Part shown: one piece after another, positions 21,500 to 35,060 of the stretch
Position numbering within the stretch: position 1 is the stretch's first letter
Layout of the letters: each line of letters opens with the position of its first letter
Source: Kappaphycus alvarezii
Lineage: Eukaryota > Rhodophyta > Florideophyceae > Gigartinales > Solieriaceae
Reading direction: 5' to 3'
DNA: 64,000 bases
Assembly (NCBI GenBank): GCA_002205965.3
Contig: NADL03000740.1
Location: 62,001 to 126,000, forward strand
Notes under the pieces: generated by a model
Told to the model about the DNA's origin: nothing
Databases searched by the model: none
What the model saw: the letters and a program-made list of their open reading frames with translations, nothing else
Program-made: the position numbers and the translations under genes

Positions 21500-23400
21500 C
21501 AAACAGGACCTTCAAGGTTGCCGTTGGTGACAACATCCATATCTCTAAAGGGAATATTCAGCACTGCTGACACACTACTAAATCTTCTTTATCCAATATT
21601 ACACCCCTGGTGTCTACGGTGCTTTGGAATCGATTCTTATCAAGGTTCTAGCATTCTGCGGATCACGCTCCGGCATTACAACCCGGAGGACAAGTATACC
21701 GTCCAGCCGTCCAAGGAATTACCACCGCTCTTCCCCCCAATTCTCCTTGCCGTTAGCGAGCTTTGCTACTGCATCGCAGGGTGTTTAAAAAGAAGGAGGG
21801 ACAGAGAACACTCTGTGAGTCTTGGTGTATGTGTTATTTTTCTCATTGTCTGACGAGTTCCCGTTCCTAGACGAGAACAACTGCGCACAGCACTTTGCTC
21901 TACAGATGGTCCAGATTATAAACGAGGACATACGAGGAGCCACACTGGGGGAGGTTTAGGCCGACCTGCTCCCCCCAGAGAATCTTTTTCTGGCCGATGT
22001 AACGAATGGTAGTAATGTTCCCATGATGTACAAGGAACTCAAAGACTTAATCCCCACCAGAGGTGGAGGTATTGAGAAATGTAGAGGCTTGAAAATCAAA
22101 AGGGTATTAGCCTCATACTATATAGATCCCCAAGCTACGCAGGAACCCAATTAGCTACCACGCGAGGTGGTTAAATCAGACAAGAGGACTGTAGCGGAAA
22201 GTAAATCAGGGACAACTCAACTATTACTGGATGATACGCTATCAACCTCAAAGAATTCATTTATCCCCTTATCTAGAGTTTCATCGTCTCACAAGCAGCA
22301 CGAATCAGTTATCAAGTCCCGTCGGTCTCATTTCCTCCCTGTATCAGGAGAATCTCAAGCTGCTCCAAGAAGGCCGTCCGGCATTAAGGATGAAGATGAC
22401 ACCAACCCGCGCGCCTATGCCCCATTTGAACAGGCACTGATATCCCAGAGGCGCATAAACTCTGTAACTAAAACTTCTCTGGGTGGCGAACGCAGAAATG
22501 GGCATCACAGCCCCCAGGGCAACGTAAGGCAGATTTTCAATGATAACGATGCCAATGAGGTATCGTAACACGGTAATAAAGTGCTTTAATGCTCGCAACT
22601 AGGTTTAAGGATAGATAGGACAAATTTGGAGGAGATGAGGGCGAGAATTGGGAGGATATATATGGCAATTATCTCAATTGTGTTACTCAGTGGGAGGTAC
22701 CTGAGCAAGCCGCCCTACGTAACATTGAATAAATCTTAGCGGGTGAGGCCAACACATACTACAAACGTAAGATGCAAGCCAACCCCAACTGCTTCAAGTC
22801 CCTTAGTGAGGTGAAACTTTTCATCATGGACACTTTACATGGACGAGAGGATCAGGAAGCAACCCTCGAGATTTAAGACGCCCTGTCGATGACGGAACAT
22901 GTAGAGTATACAGAGTCCTATCAAAGTAGAATGAAGGCGGTTCACGACCTCATCATTAAACATATGAACCTAGTTCTCAAAGAGCGGCAGTCGGATCAGA
23001 ACCAGAAGCGTTGGCTTAAGAATGATGTCCGATATTATAAGTGGTGTCGACCCACTACTGCGAAGTTAAGCGAGAGGAACTTTACGCACATGTACGCCGT
23101 GCTGAAGTCACAGGCCATTGACTAGGATAAGAGTAGAGAGTTACACAGCATAAGATCCTTCAAGCACAGAGTTGGAGACAAGAGCCTTTGGGGAAATGGC
23201 GTGTGGTTTGGTGATATATATGGAAATCTGAAGGGCAACCCAAATCATAAGCTGTATGGGGGTGACTCTGGCCGGTCTTTTTCTATATCATGCTTTAGGT
23301 GTGAACGTAAGGGCGCCAGACGTCGAGAGTGCCCAACATGCTCCAAGCGCAACGATTATTAAAAGGACTGCTCAAAGTCACCATAGATAATTATTGAGGT
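21500..23400 (+). pseudogene. Copia family A leader and gag remnants
   Basis: Frame 21518-21853 contains the peptide 'LAVSELCYCIAGCLKRRRDR', conserved at the amino-acid level in the 40.4 and 62.3 kb copies, so it is genuine coding sequence (probably the gag N-terminus). Frames 22167-22568 (Ser/Arg-rich) and 22889-23125 (helical) follow. Near 23290-23390 a broken frame reads 'CFRCERKGARRRECPTC' and a second C-rich unit, a degenerate zinc-knuckle pair with the His of the first replaced. Confidence 0.55.
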
Positions 23401-23774
23401 CAGTTCGCTCGGTGAGGCACCTGAGTTCATTGAAGAGCTGCATATAAATTACGGAGAGGACTGGGAGAGCCTCCTATTCGAGGACTACTTCGATAACGGA
23501 AGCGAAAAACAGTCGACAGGTGAAGCATAAGTAAGCTTCGCTACACCTGCCGTTCCCGCCGACGTTTCTGACGTGGTAGAAGAGAAAGGTTCCCTCTATC
23601 ATTTTTATACCGCATCGAATGGCCCGACCGGCGACCAATCACCAGTCGCAGACACCATCGATATCATCGGCGTCTTCTGAGTAGGCCCTAACGGCGAAGG
23701 TGCTCGATACAGTGCCTCTGAGATTACCTCTGGCACACCAATTCTACGAATACAATCTAGATCTATATCCGAAG

Positions 23775-24265
23775 CACCGATCTCATGCATATGCCTGGAA
23801 ACCGGCGCAGCGACTTCGGTTTTCGATCTCTCTCAGGCCCGGACCTATGCCAAGTTCGTGGGATTCCCGTTTAAGCTCGGGAAGTCCAGACAAAAGTGTC
23901 AATTCGGCGGGCGTATGTCGGATAGTCTAGGCGCAATAATGGTCCGCATGTCGATACCCGGCCACTCATTTTTCGAGGCGACTGTGGAAAATGTTGAGCA
24001 GAACATCCACATGCTAATGGGACTTAATGCACTGGACAAGTTCGGGGTCTGTATTAACGACGTCAAGGACTTACTCATTTATGACAGAAACGGTTGGAAG
24101 ATTCCACTTACACGAAAGGAAGGCCATATCTACTTCGAATGGGAAATTGAAGTCCTGTTTACAGTCGAAGAACTGCGTCGGATACACGCTGGGTTCCAAC
24201 ATCCGGCCAATGAAAAGTTGTTCAACTTGATAAGGCACGCTGAACCAGAGGACGCAATGGCGTAA
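23775..24265 (+). pseudogene. Copia family A retropepsin and integrase zinc-binding region
   Basis: One open frame. It begins with 'CICLETGAATSVFD', where the active-site DTGA is LETGA (Asp to Glu), then the flap region and 'LMGLNALDKFGV', the typical end of Copia proteases. Without a break it continues to 'ELRRIHAGFQHPANEKLFNL', the HHCC zinc-binding start of integrase (H...H). This is the longest intact piece of this element, but the protease change would make it inactive. Confidence 0.65.
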
Positions 24266-24279
24266 ACTATGGCATATTC

Positions 24280-24560
24280 TAGAAGAGATAAGTAAGCAGT
24301 GTCAGAACTGTCAGATTCATTCTCCACGGCAGCTCCGTTTCAGCGCATTCCAGATGTGATTAAATTCAATCGCATGGTGATCATCGATCTATTGTGGATT
24401 TTGGGTGACCCTGTCCTCCACGTTGTGAACAAACAAATATAGACCGATTAGTACCAATCACTGATTCTTTGGCACAAAACAGGACCGTAAAAGATTTTTA
24501 TACTATTTTTATCCCATGGTGCAGTCAAATGATTCAATATCACAGATATATGCATAGAAT
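24280..24560 (+). pseudogene. Copia family A integrase core start
   Basis: Reads 'CQNCQIHSPRQLRF' (the CC of the HHCC motif), then after a one-base shift 'MVIIDLLWILGDPVLHVV', the first catalytic Asp block of the integrase core. Stops follow and similarity is lost. Confidence 0.6.
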
Positions 24561-24599
24561 TTCCTTATACACAACATTTATCATGAATTCTGCCTGCAA

Positions 24600-27500
24600 A
24601 TTTCCAGTTTTGCTGCGCTTACTCCAGCCACTACACGTCTACACATGACTATCGCCGAGTTAAAATTTTTATTATTTCAGGTCCCCACAGAAAGCCCGAG
24701 ACTCCGTTTAATACTGCACATAAGATATTAATTGTTTTTATCATAGCAATCAACTTATATTTGTGTAAATATGTTTACTCGTTGGTGCTGTACATTTCCT
24801 GGGTAGCAGTTATGCGACGACAATGTCAAAAAATCTTGTAGCCGTAAAAAAATGATTACAAATACTCAGGCGCAATTTATGGTTACAATTTATGTCAGCA
24901 TTTGAATCTCGCGGAAAACGAGAGATATTTGGAACATAAAAAGGTTGAAATCAGAGAATGCTGAATTGATCACAGAAGCGCCTATCACTATCAAAGACAG
25001 AAGGTGCTTCTCGGTTTAACAGGGATGCGACGCTCCGAAATTTCGAAAAAATAACGAAAAAGGTAATGAATAACTTTTCTTTCTCTGATTTTAAGAGATT
25101 AAATTTACACTTTACGACCAAAGTACATAGCTCTCAATTTTGTGACCTGCAAAACGACTTTTGAAATATTAACCAGGTTTTACTTAATAGTAGACCGCAT
25201 TTTGCTGGTACCTTGGCGAAGAAGGTATTGCTTTCTCTCACCGGAAGCTAAAAATATGTAAAGATAGGAAAATTACAAATTTGAATGTGGTGATCATGAT
25301 TTGACACGTGAAAATTTTCACAAGTTCTTGGAAATATATTGGTTCTTTTTTTGAGTGGAAGGATGTGTGCTTTTATTATTTCTCTTTAATTTTTGTCACA
25401 GATCAAGGTCAATTTCATCTTCAGTTTTGCGTTCATATGTCGCTGAAGCATTAAAAATTTTCATAAACTTGATATCTCATGTAATGAGATGTACAGTGAT
25501 AGAAACATTTGGTACCATGTGTGTTCTTTTCTTGGTAAGCCTTCTGGGGAAACGTTAATTATCAATTTATTTTTCATTACGAAATATAGAGCCCTATAAA
25601 TTGCTGTGATATGCTTTTACAGAGTTTAAGGCAGCCGCTATGTCGTGATTAGCGTGTCTGGCACGACGCGCAACAATTTGACCTTTTTCTTCGAAATATA
25701 TAATTGACATAACTCAATAATAATTTTTTCAATCTATTCATTGCCCTCATTTCCTACCGGAAGCGACAAAATGCATTGCGAAAATTTAATGGGGGCAAAA
25801 TATCAAGCCATGATTACCACAAGCTCTATTTTTCATGGTTACCCCCTGTTTTTGTCGACCGTTCAGAGAGATTATATTTTTCCTCTGTATGAATGAAATG
25901 AACACTTCTGCTTCCTCGTCTGTTATGTGATGTTTTTCCACGTATATTATCAAGTCCTTTGTTTGGCTTTTCAGTAGCAATTTTAGAGCGATACAGTTTT
26001 TCAATTATATCATCAAAGAGCAGGACACTCAAAATTCAAGCGTACAAAAAGAAAATCATGAAATTTGTGAGTATATCTGAACCTTTAGGTCTTATTTAAC
26101 CTTTTCCTGCATAAATTAAAAACTGTAACATGAAGGAGGCTGTTGGTTCAGTTTAGGGAATATGTATGGTACTTCTAGTTTCTAAAACGCAAAAAAGGAT
26201 TTAAAATTTATAGCCAGTTGAAAAGCCCGGAAAGAGGTGAAACTTTAGGTTATAAAGCTGTCCTTCTAAAACTATAATTTACTTATATTTCGTCAAATAT
26301 GGGCCTGTGGGAAAATTTCATACTGAGCGAAACCTGTTCATCGCGTAAAAAAAATGTGTTCGGAGATATCAAAACAAAAAAATGTTTGATGCACTGGAAG
26401 CGTCTCCTTAGTACTTTCAGTGCTGTATTTATAGAATGAAACTCTGGATAAATATCATATTTGAGAGTGACTGTTATGATCGCCTAATTGGAATCGACGC
26501 CAGCCGTAATGGCCTGATCGAGATAAAGTAAATTAGGGGTTTCCCTCACTGTATCCCGAACGAGTCAATGAAAGCTACCTTTATCCAGTACACGCAATGA
26601 GAATAAATAAATTCATAAGCTCCAGCCTCATGTTGCATCTGAGTCATTCATAGCTACTTTACCGAAAGAGTACACTTCTCAGGAGAAAACCTGAGCTAAA
26701 AATCTACAGGAGGCATGAAGATTGAGTCCCTAAAGGAGACATAAATTTTCGAAGATTTGTCGACCAAATCGCGAAACAACCCGGTGAGACTCCTAATACC
26801 AACCGTGCCCGGCTCTGATAGACAATCCCTGCTGGATTTGCCTTTCTGGTGGATCTGGTCGTCTATCTTTGCAAAAGCCTTCCAGCTGCTCATATCTATG
26901 ATGAGCTATCTCGCTTGATTTGCTGCTAATATACCACTTTGACTATCGAATGGCCATTGAATATCGAGGCGAGGGAAACGAACACGAAAAATGCTTTCGG
27001 CTAACAGCGAACCGATCTTGTGCCCACTTAGGTAAATCGATGCCAGTTCAACGTACAAATCATGGTACGGATGTGGAAAGAAGGTAATTTCGTATAGCGT
27101 TCCGTTTCCATCTATTTATGTGCTGAATGGGCAACCCTCATCGAAAGGCGTGCATCAGACTTTTTAATCCATATTGAAAATCCGAAAAGTATCAGCACTT
27201 TGTATTGGGAGGATCCACAAACCATTTGGCATAAGCATTGTCCTTTGAAATGGTATGGAACACATTGATTGTACTTCTAGTGGCCGAAATGGGAGAAATA
27301 TTTCCATAAGAGTTGTCCATGCAGTCAAAAATACTGCTCTTATGAACAGCTCGTACGACAAAAAGCATGGAGACATCCGGGAATTTATCGGAGCTACGTC
27401 GCGAAATATGTACAGGATCTCTTCCAGGCCCAAGCAAAACTAGATTTTGGGAGGTTCTGCGCGGCTAGCTCGACAAATCTATGTGTACTGGGCCCATTGA

Positions 27501-30500
27501 ACCAATGATATACTTTCTTTCATTTTCCAAGTGGGCAAGAACGGCGAACTGATCACCTCAAATTTTCGATCTTTGAGCCAATGATGCCGTAGTAATGGCT
27601 AAGTCCACCTTATGAACGCCAGAAGACTGCAGAATTCTCGCATCCTTTCGGAAGGGGAGGCCTGTGCTGGCTCATCATCAGACAAATCTATTTGGTCCTT
27701 GACAAGTACATCGTGCTGGGAAACTTCACCTGTGGAAAGTAGTTCCCAGGATTCATGATTTAGGCTAAATGGATGGAAATGGCGGAAAATGATTTCTGAT
27801 TAAGGCGGGGTGTGGCGGAATTAACGGGACTCACTTAAGTTCGGACAAAAACTGGAGTGCGGGAAAGTGTAGGCTCATGAAATATCGATTATTTCATAGA
27901 AACTCAACCCGCGCCGATGACAAACGTACGCCAATCCGAAATTAGTGACCTCAACTCCCCCTGGATCGATACATAAACTGCATCGTATAGTATTATGAGA
28001 AGTATAAAAGTTGAGGTCAAGATTGAACTGATAGATTGAGCCGGCCATCTGTTTTTGACAGCACAATAATCACCAAATCTTTGAATACGACACACTACCC
28101 AAGTTCTCAAGTTTTTGGACCGGAACAAGATCACATGTTGCTAGTCATCCAATTTTTGGAAGCATTTTTATGGAGTCTCCCGTGATGGAACATTTACTCG
28201 GCTCAGCAAGTGATGGAACATTATTTTGAGGTGAGCATTTTGAGTGGAATTTTAGAGGAGTTCTTTTCGAAACTTATAGGGGTGCTGGAATTTTTTGAAA
28301 GTATTTTTCGGGGTTAATCGTTTTCCTTACTGACACTCAAAACTTTCAGTACAACCTGACATCAAACCCCGCCGTCAGTGCCATTTAATGATATCTACAG
28401 CAGGAGACTGATGTGGCCAATTTAAACCCTACTTTGCTTGGTGACTACAGAGGGAGAGAGGTATTCAGCTTTGTATTTGACATGGAAATCTGCTACCGGC
28501 CCATTATAGAAAAAACATTCTTATATTGAAAGAAGCAGAACCTCCAGATAGCTAGTAAAGACGCTACTGTGGCATATGCATTCCAACGCTAGGCACGTTC
28601 TGATGTTCCTTGTAATTATTGTCTTTTAAGACGAAAATAAATAAATTTACTACATCCAAAACGTCCAAAAAAGTATCGCACAAGCACTGGGCCTTCCCTT
28701 ATAGTTGCAGAGGAAAAAAACTCATCTGGGCAAACCATTGCAGTGACTTGATATTAAAATTAATCTTGTCTTCAGAGCGAGCTTCGAAAGCCAGTTCTGT
28801 CCCATTCTAGGCCGAAAAGAGATTAAGAAAATTAATCAACCATATGAGGGGTCAAACGACCAATTTAGTTTACTTCTCTGATCGCATTCGTGCAAAGACC
28901 CTTTAAGACTTATCCCGCGAGAAAGGCTCTCTGAACAGCGTTTTACTTTCCAGTCGTCCATCTGCATCTCTGCATAAAGGCGCTTTTAGCACTTCATTAT
29001 CCCTCTAATTTAACGATAAACGTACAACAGGAATGGGTAATTTGAACTGCAGCCTGTTTCAAGTTCGATAGATTGAAGAATTGGTAGAGGCTGCAGACAC
29101 CTTATTAATTCAGGAGGCATAGGTGTCGAGGTACGGACTTGGATAAGACTAAGTTTGAGGAAAAGCATAGGTAAATTAAGATTCAAGCAAAATTAATTCA
29201 GAATTAAATGGATCCCTAAGCCAGTTCCCGTTTTTACTCATTCTCATGCTTTCCCTTTCATTCTGCGGCCCTAGCGGCGATATTTCATTCTTTCTACTCG
29301 GTACATATTCGTTATGAATATTCTTGTAGGGCCTTAAATATGACCATTTTGATACTTTGCAAACATCTTGACCAGCCTTCATGAGGTAGTTGTCGTTTTT
29401 GGCCAAACGCAAGACTATAATTGGGGACTTCCTGAGCAGCTGACTCCGAAGAAATCAATACAAGAAAGCAAGGTAAGAGGAGAACTCGGTAATACATGAA
29501 AGTTCTAGATTTAAACAATACCATTATTCGTTTTGTATCTATACAGATACTCCGTGATGTTAAGGGGGTGACTATGTAGTGTGATTTAGTGTTAAATATA
29601 CATTTTTGCTCTTTTTCGAGTTGAACGACGGATGGCAGTCGTTTTGAAAACACTTGGCACCCTACAATCCTGAAAAGCGGTAGCCCATGGTCATTTCACA
29701 TATATTATAACAACAATAGTGGACAGCTGGCATCTTTAACTTCGCAACATTTTGGACTCCCATTATACCTCTACAGTAAAGTATCTAGAATGCCACCACG
29801 AGGATTTTTCAAGTATAAGCATAAAGCGGCCACTAGTTCTGAATAAGTTAACCTGTACTATCTAATACCCTAGATTGGCTATCTACGCGCAAAACTAGCC
29901 GATCAATGACGAATAAAAACAACTGCCATCATATGCAACTAACTTTTGGTCGATTTTCCAGGCCATGATGGGAGTTCCACCTCTTATTTAGCCTTCCTAC
30001 AGCTTTTCTCATACTATACATCTTTTTCGCTTTTCCGTTAAACAGTCTAAACTTCATTTTTGCTATTTAACCGAGTTAATATTCCCTCGGGCTCAACCCG
30101 CAATGAACGCCTATGGTATGATAGTTTTTTCCTAGACTTGGGCCGCTTTGGTACTAGAATCCAGTTTTACGTAAGCATCGCGTTTCTATCGCCTACCTTA
30201 CCCCATACTCGCAACCATCCTTAAACTAAGCTTCCTTTTCTCTCAGTTCGCCAAGACTGCATTGCGTCTTTCGTGAAGTCAAGTGTATCTTTTTTCGGAT
30301 AATGACATCCCCGGCTAGTTTACCTATTACGGACTGGATGTTGCGGTACGCTATTTGCTATCTGTCGTAGGGTTTTCCCCATATGAGGACAAATTCCTTT
30401 GCCTTAATGTACTGTGGTAGTCAAAAAATTTTGAGGCTCAATATTTTGTCGTAAAAACGTTACTATATAAAGTAGTAATTAAAATAGACATCTATCCCCC

Positions 30501-31280
30501 AGTTTCTGCCCTTCTATATAACACGCAATAGCATCGAATTTTAAATACTCCATGACAACTTCTCCCATCTATCACTGGGACGGTAGCCTATGGTGCGAAT
30601 CGTAGTTTTTCTGGCCCAGAGATTTTCGGTTCAGTTCTCGTTGTGTCTCCAGAAAATTCCATTTGTAACTCGACTGGTCGTGAAAAAGCTGCTGTCTCGG
30701 TGCGCCAGTAGGCATCCACTTTAACATGAGACAGGATACGGTGACATCTCATAAAGGAATAATTCAGTACGCCATAGAAAACATCTAACTTTGCAAGTCA
30801 TGTAAACCAAGCAAAAAGCGGTAGGAGTCTAAAGAAATAGAACTCGAACCAACTTTTACTTTTACTTCAGAAAGCCACGCTAATTAACTTTACCCTTGAG
30901 CCCAGCTAAGGTCCATATGATGCTTAGCGTGCAAAGTATCCATAAAGTAACACCTTTTTTGCTCTCGTGACCGATATTAACACCGCCGAAGCCATTGTCA
31001 AGGGAAGTAGAGCAAATGAATTTCGACTTACTGACCTTACAGGCCCGACAGCGACCCTGGTAAGATGTGATGGTGCACTCACCATTACCTAACTTCCTCT
31101 TCTCTTTTGTCACTGCAAGATGGGTTCCAATACCTGAAACAGGATCCAATGATGTGTCATCGTCCTCATCTCCTACGCAATTAGATGCTCGTCGAGATTT
31201 AGAATCACAATTTGTTTTCAATGAGTTCCCCAGCAGAATCTCATAAAATTTAGACTGTGATGAAGAGAGTATTGACTCGA
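24600..31280. other. AT-rich gene desert
   Basis: About 6.7 kb with only short frames on both strands. Some minus-strand shreds (25786-26032, 27164-27437) have composition suggesting old element coding sequence but show no motif I can name. I see no RNA gene, CRISPR-like array or tandem repeat. The base composition is visibly more A/T-rich than the gene islands. Confidence 0.45.
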
Positions 31281-31289
31281 AAGAATGAT

Positions 31290-32876
31290 TTTAAAGTAAC
31301 CATGAATAATCTATTATAATCGACAGGAGAGAGGAATTGACCGTGAGCAACCAATCTTTCACTTCCAATTTCTTCTCAATTCCAAGGTTATCCTACATGC
31401 ATCTGTTATGACGATCAATTTGAGAACACGTTTCATAGTACCTCTCCACAAAATCTAGAACCGAAATCTAGAATTTAACTTTCTTCGTTTCACCCTCCAC
31501 AGTTCTCTATCTTTCTCTGCAAATTAGGGTCCCTTTATTGGTTGTATGGCAACTGCTTATGAAATATCTTCGTTCTCTGTCCATCCACAAAACAGCCATT
31601 AAAGATAATTTGGTGTTCAAATTCTTAGAGACCATCGAGATATGATCTCTGCGCTCCATGAGCTCCTGTTAGGACAAATATTACATCGCAAATTCCCTGA
31701 CTGCATTTTTGACAACACCAATAAATCTCGTTCATATCTCATCAAGTCTTCTGCGGTTGACACCGATGCAAAATATGAGCCCCTGCATACGACGCGAACT
31801 GTCTTCAGCCAAGGTTGAACAAGGCAAAGCGTAAGAGCGGTAAGGTGACAGAATTCTTCTGTGAAGTCACGCCGAAGGCTACCCGTTTTTCCTGTGACAA
31901 GCTCCATCCTACTGTCTCAACAAGCTTGCACAAGACATCAACCAAATCCTGGACAAACTGGTTGAAAGGATGCCCACTATCACCAAAAACAGCAAGCAAT
32001 TTGTAAGGTAGATTGATTCCGTCACATACCCCCGCCATGCCGTAATGTTCACATATGACATCGAAAAATGCTACCCAACTATCTAAACAAAACATTCATG
32101 TGCAGTCCTAACAAATTTCTTCCCCGAATTTTTTAAGAAGGACACCGGTTTCTGGCGCAAACCGCTCATGCTCATTATGGACAAAAATTTTAGGACGCAC
32201 AACAGGAAAAACTTCAAACAAACAATAGGAGTCGCCACAAGCTCGCCAGTAGCTTCTAGCTTGACAAAAATTTACCTCTGGGCAATTACTCGACAGATCA
32301 TCCAAACACATGGCATTAACATAATCCTTCAAAGAAGATATGCGGACGATGGATTCGAAATGGCTAGGAATGAAGATCATGCAAAGAAGTTCATTGAAGA
32401 CCTTAAGAAACAACTCTGAGATACTGCCAGACTCAAAATATCATTCGAGATATAAGAAAATAAGGCATTATACCTTGATGTCACAGTATACAAAGGGCCC
32501 AGCTGGAGAAAAAGAATGAATCTCGACGTGTCACTGTTATCAAACCCCACTAATAAATTTTTGTACCTACATGGCAGCTCAAACCACCCAAAAAGCGTCA
32601 TGAAAGGAATTGTTAGAGGAGAAATCATCAGAGCGATGCGAAACACCAGCGAAAAACATCAATGGCACAAAATCTCAAGAGAAATACTTATGGAACTCTC
32701 ACTGAGAGCCTACCCCGGAAAAGTTCTCCGAGAAGTAAGCAAAGAAATGTTGTTCAAAAACAGGAAAAAATATCTATGAGATGAAAACCAAACACCCTTC
32801 TACTGTTCCAGAACAATTGTAGCATACTTTCACACACCAAAGTGCAGACGATACAAAGGCACATAACCTCATTAGT
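31290..32876 (+). mobile_element. Penelope-like reverse transcriptase relic
   Basis: Plus-strand frames give an RT that is neither Copia nor Gypsy: a broken 'FTYDIEKCYPTI' block (32.05-32.08 kb), 'IGVATSSPVASSLTKIYL' (32.23 kb), the catalytic 'RRYADDGF' (32.34 kb), 'ALYLDVTVYKG' (32.47 kb) and 'NPTNKFLYLHGSSNHPKS' (32.55 kb). The last two blocks (FLD-like, then a thumb with YL...S.HP.s...) are as in Penelope-like elements. The frame has stops before and between blocks. I see no GIY-YIG nuclease; the sequence is cut by the Copia B insertion at 32877. The first ~600 bp recurs at 37.87 kb. Confidence 0.55.
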
Positions 32877-33282
32877 CGCGAAAATTCAAGGGATAAAAAG
32901 CAGACTGGCGGCGTTAACGGCGAGCCTGGAAAAAACTGTAGTCGTTTTTGCTTAGGGTAGAAAAGTTGAGTAGGTTGAAAATCAAGTTTTTGATGTTTTG
33001 TTTACTTCAGTGCCCAAGGCGGCTAGGCCTTTTATAGGCAGTAGATGCCGTCGACTATCTCAAGCACATCTGGAAACTACTTACTAGATTACCTAGCGGA
33101 TAGTTCTGCGGACGGCCCTACTGACCCTTACACTACAAAAATCCTAGCAGGCATAGCTAACAGTACAAGAGGACAGAGAAATATCGACAACGTAGGATAG
33201 AAAATAGCAGTAAGGGCAAAAAACTACACCAGAGGACTGTAAATAGAGCATAAATAAATTATATGTATCCTGTATTTCAACA
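32877..33282 (-). repeat. 3' LTR of Copia family B
   Basis: Minus-strand start TGTTGAAATACAGG. The outer end matches the partner's TG...CA end except one base (cgcg versus tgcg). Nearly collinear with 36969-37375. Confidence 0.85.
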
Positions 33283-33297
33283 CTCTCTCTCTTTGCC
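33283..33297 (-). other. polypurine tract of Copia family B
   Basis: Minus strand reads GCAAAGAGAGAGAG immediately before the 3' LTR start, the expected plus-strand primer site for reverse transcription. Confidence 0.6.
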
Positions 33298-33382
33298 CTG
33301 ACCTATTGTTTTCTCCATCCTTAGTCACGAATTACCCATTGTTGAACAGGTAGATCACACTTACTTGTTGTGATGATGTAAT

Positions 33383-34035
33383 TCAGTGCATTAAACTTTG
33401 CTTGAAGGCGTCTGCGGGGTTGTCCGCAGTCTGTACAAATCCAAAATTGGATATTTCCTCTTTTGCATATGCGTCCCTTACAGAACTAATATCAATCATA
33501 AGGGGTTTTTCCAAAGTGTAGGAACACTTGGTGATAACATTAAATAGACTTTTGGAGTCCGTAAACATTGAGAGTGTAATTTTGATTCCAAGCAGGGATT
33601 CAAGATAGTGCTTATTCTTGTAGCCGATATCGAAGGCATCAGAGAAAGCATTAACTTCTGCACCTAGTACAGATCTAGTTACACTGCGATTTTGTGACTA
33701 GACGAACTCAGCACATTACAAGTTCCGGTTTTGTCAGTGAGAAAAACAATGTATCCAAGTCGGGAAGTATTGTCGTCGTTGTTTACGAATGACGAGTCAG
33801 AATATACTTTCAATCTTATGGAGTTTTTGTCCAACTTGTAATAATTAAGCGACGAACTAGGGTTGTTCTGGACATGCTTTACAACTTTGTTCAACTGCTT
33901 TATTGCTTCCACTGAGAATTTGGTTTCAGTCAATTGCGCGGCCATGTTAACGGCACAACATTTTTCAGGCTTTTTATGTGTTAACCAAGCCAATCTATGC
34001 CGTAAAGATCTGAATTCAGAAAATGAAGCGTCCAT
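33383..34035 (-). pseudogene. Copia family B RNase H
   Basis: Two frames separated by a shift near 33680. The first contains 'DASFSEFRSLRHRLAWL', 'VYSDSSFVNNDD' (catalytic Asp) and 'LGYIVFLTDKTGTCN'; the second 'LSMFTDSKSLFNVITK' (catalytic Asp) and 'ADNPADAFKQ', the standard end of Copia polyproteins. The first frame is the same as the RT frame, with a stop between. Confidence 0.75.
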
Positions 34036-34065
34036 CGGCAGAATGCATAAATTCTTAACACACTG

Positions 34066-34950
34066 TTACTGACTTAACTCAAATCGATAATCAGATCTCT
34101 CTACTCTGACACCTGCAAATACAGTGTCATCGAAATCCCTCTCTCTCGATTCAAACTTATAGAGAGTTTTTTGGGACAACTTAACGAATTCATCGTTGCC
34201 ACAAAGTAGAGAATCGTCCACATATGTTCCAACTAATTCCTGAAGTTCTCCGTTTGAGTGCTTTGAGAAGAGTGCGAGATCTCCATCGGTTGGCGTCATG
34301 CCTAGATCTTTCTTCAGGTGTGAATTCATAGTGCGATTCCAATAGTCTCCTGAATCAGATAATCCGTGCAGAGGTTTCAGTAATTCGAGTAACTGGTTCT
34401 CAGCTAATCCAACAAAGTCTTTGTTTGGTTTAAGATAAACCTTGCGCATCAGATTTTGGGCTGACTGTCAATACGCCTGTTTAAAATCTTGAGACCAAAT
34501 CCTGAAATCGTGAATTGCAGAAATAGCAACCAGCAAGCGTGTGGAGTGCTGGCGTATAATCGTAGTGTCATGAACGAGATAGTTATTTTCTTTGTCCCTA
34601 TGACCTTGTACGACAAAAGGTGCTTTGTGTATCTCTTTGTCAGTGTTCTTATTTTTGATTGATAGAACGAATCTTCCAGAGAGGATATTAGCATTCTTTG
34701 GTATGTCGTCTCTAGCGACTATTTTACAGGTATTTATCTCAACGAGTCCTTCTATTTCTTTCTGTTTTGCTCTCAGAAATTCAGCCGAATTGGACCTGGG
34801 ATCTCGTGGGTGTAAAACTTCATTGAGATTGACGTCAATGAGTTGATGATTTTTGGAGTATACCATTTTTATTGATGAATGCAAAGCTTCGACTAGTGTT
34901 TCAACTTGATCATCAAAATATGGCTTTATTTGAGAGCGTGAATGTTGCAC
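34066..34950 (-). pseudogene. Copia family B reverse transcriptase, one internal stop
   Basis: Residues in order: 'EIEGLVEINTCKIVARDDIP', 'ILSGRFVLSIKNK', 'APFVVQGHRDKENNYLVHD', 'SQDFKQAY', stop at about 34465-34467, then 'VYLKPNKDF', 'LLKPLHGLSDSGDYWNRTM' and the catalytic 'GTYVDDSLL'. The two open parts are in the same frame, so a single nonsense codon interrupts an otherwise well-preserved Copia RT. Confidence 0.8.
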
Positions 34951-35060
34951 TTCCTCGCCATTTCTGTCAATAAAGACTTGTCTATCATTAATTTTCGTGA
35001 TTTTGTAGGGTCCTGTCCACTTAGGTTTGAACTTTTCACGATAGACTAGAACTTTACTTC
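34921..35060 (-). pseudogene. integrase C-terminal remnant fused close behind protease
   Basis: Minus-strand reading gives 'YREKFKPKWTGPYKITKI' followed by a DRNG-x-x-x-HSRSQIKPY run, the DNA-binding C-terminal end of Copia integrases. It lies directly after the protease frame; the HHCC and catalytic core that should stand between (present at 24.1-24.5 kb in family A) are deleted. Confidence 0.6.

Larger units (their letters stand above)
20901..24560 (+). mobile_element. Copia family A retrotransposon, 5' LTR to integrase, 3'-truncated
   Basis: Reading left to right: LTR (20901-21469), conserved leader/gag frame, gag remnants, CCHC-like knuckles, retropepsin, integrase zinc-binding and start of the catalytic core. 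The order protease then integrase with no RT between is that of Ty1/Copia. Homology to pol is lost after about 24.56 kb and I see no RT, RNase H or 3' LTR, so the 3' half is missing. All coding parts carry stops and frameshifts. Confidence 0.7.
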
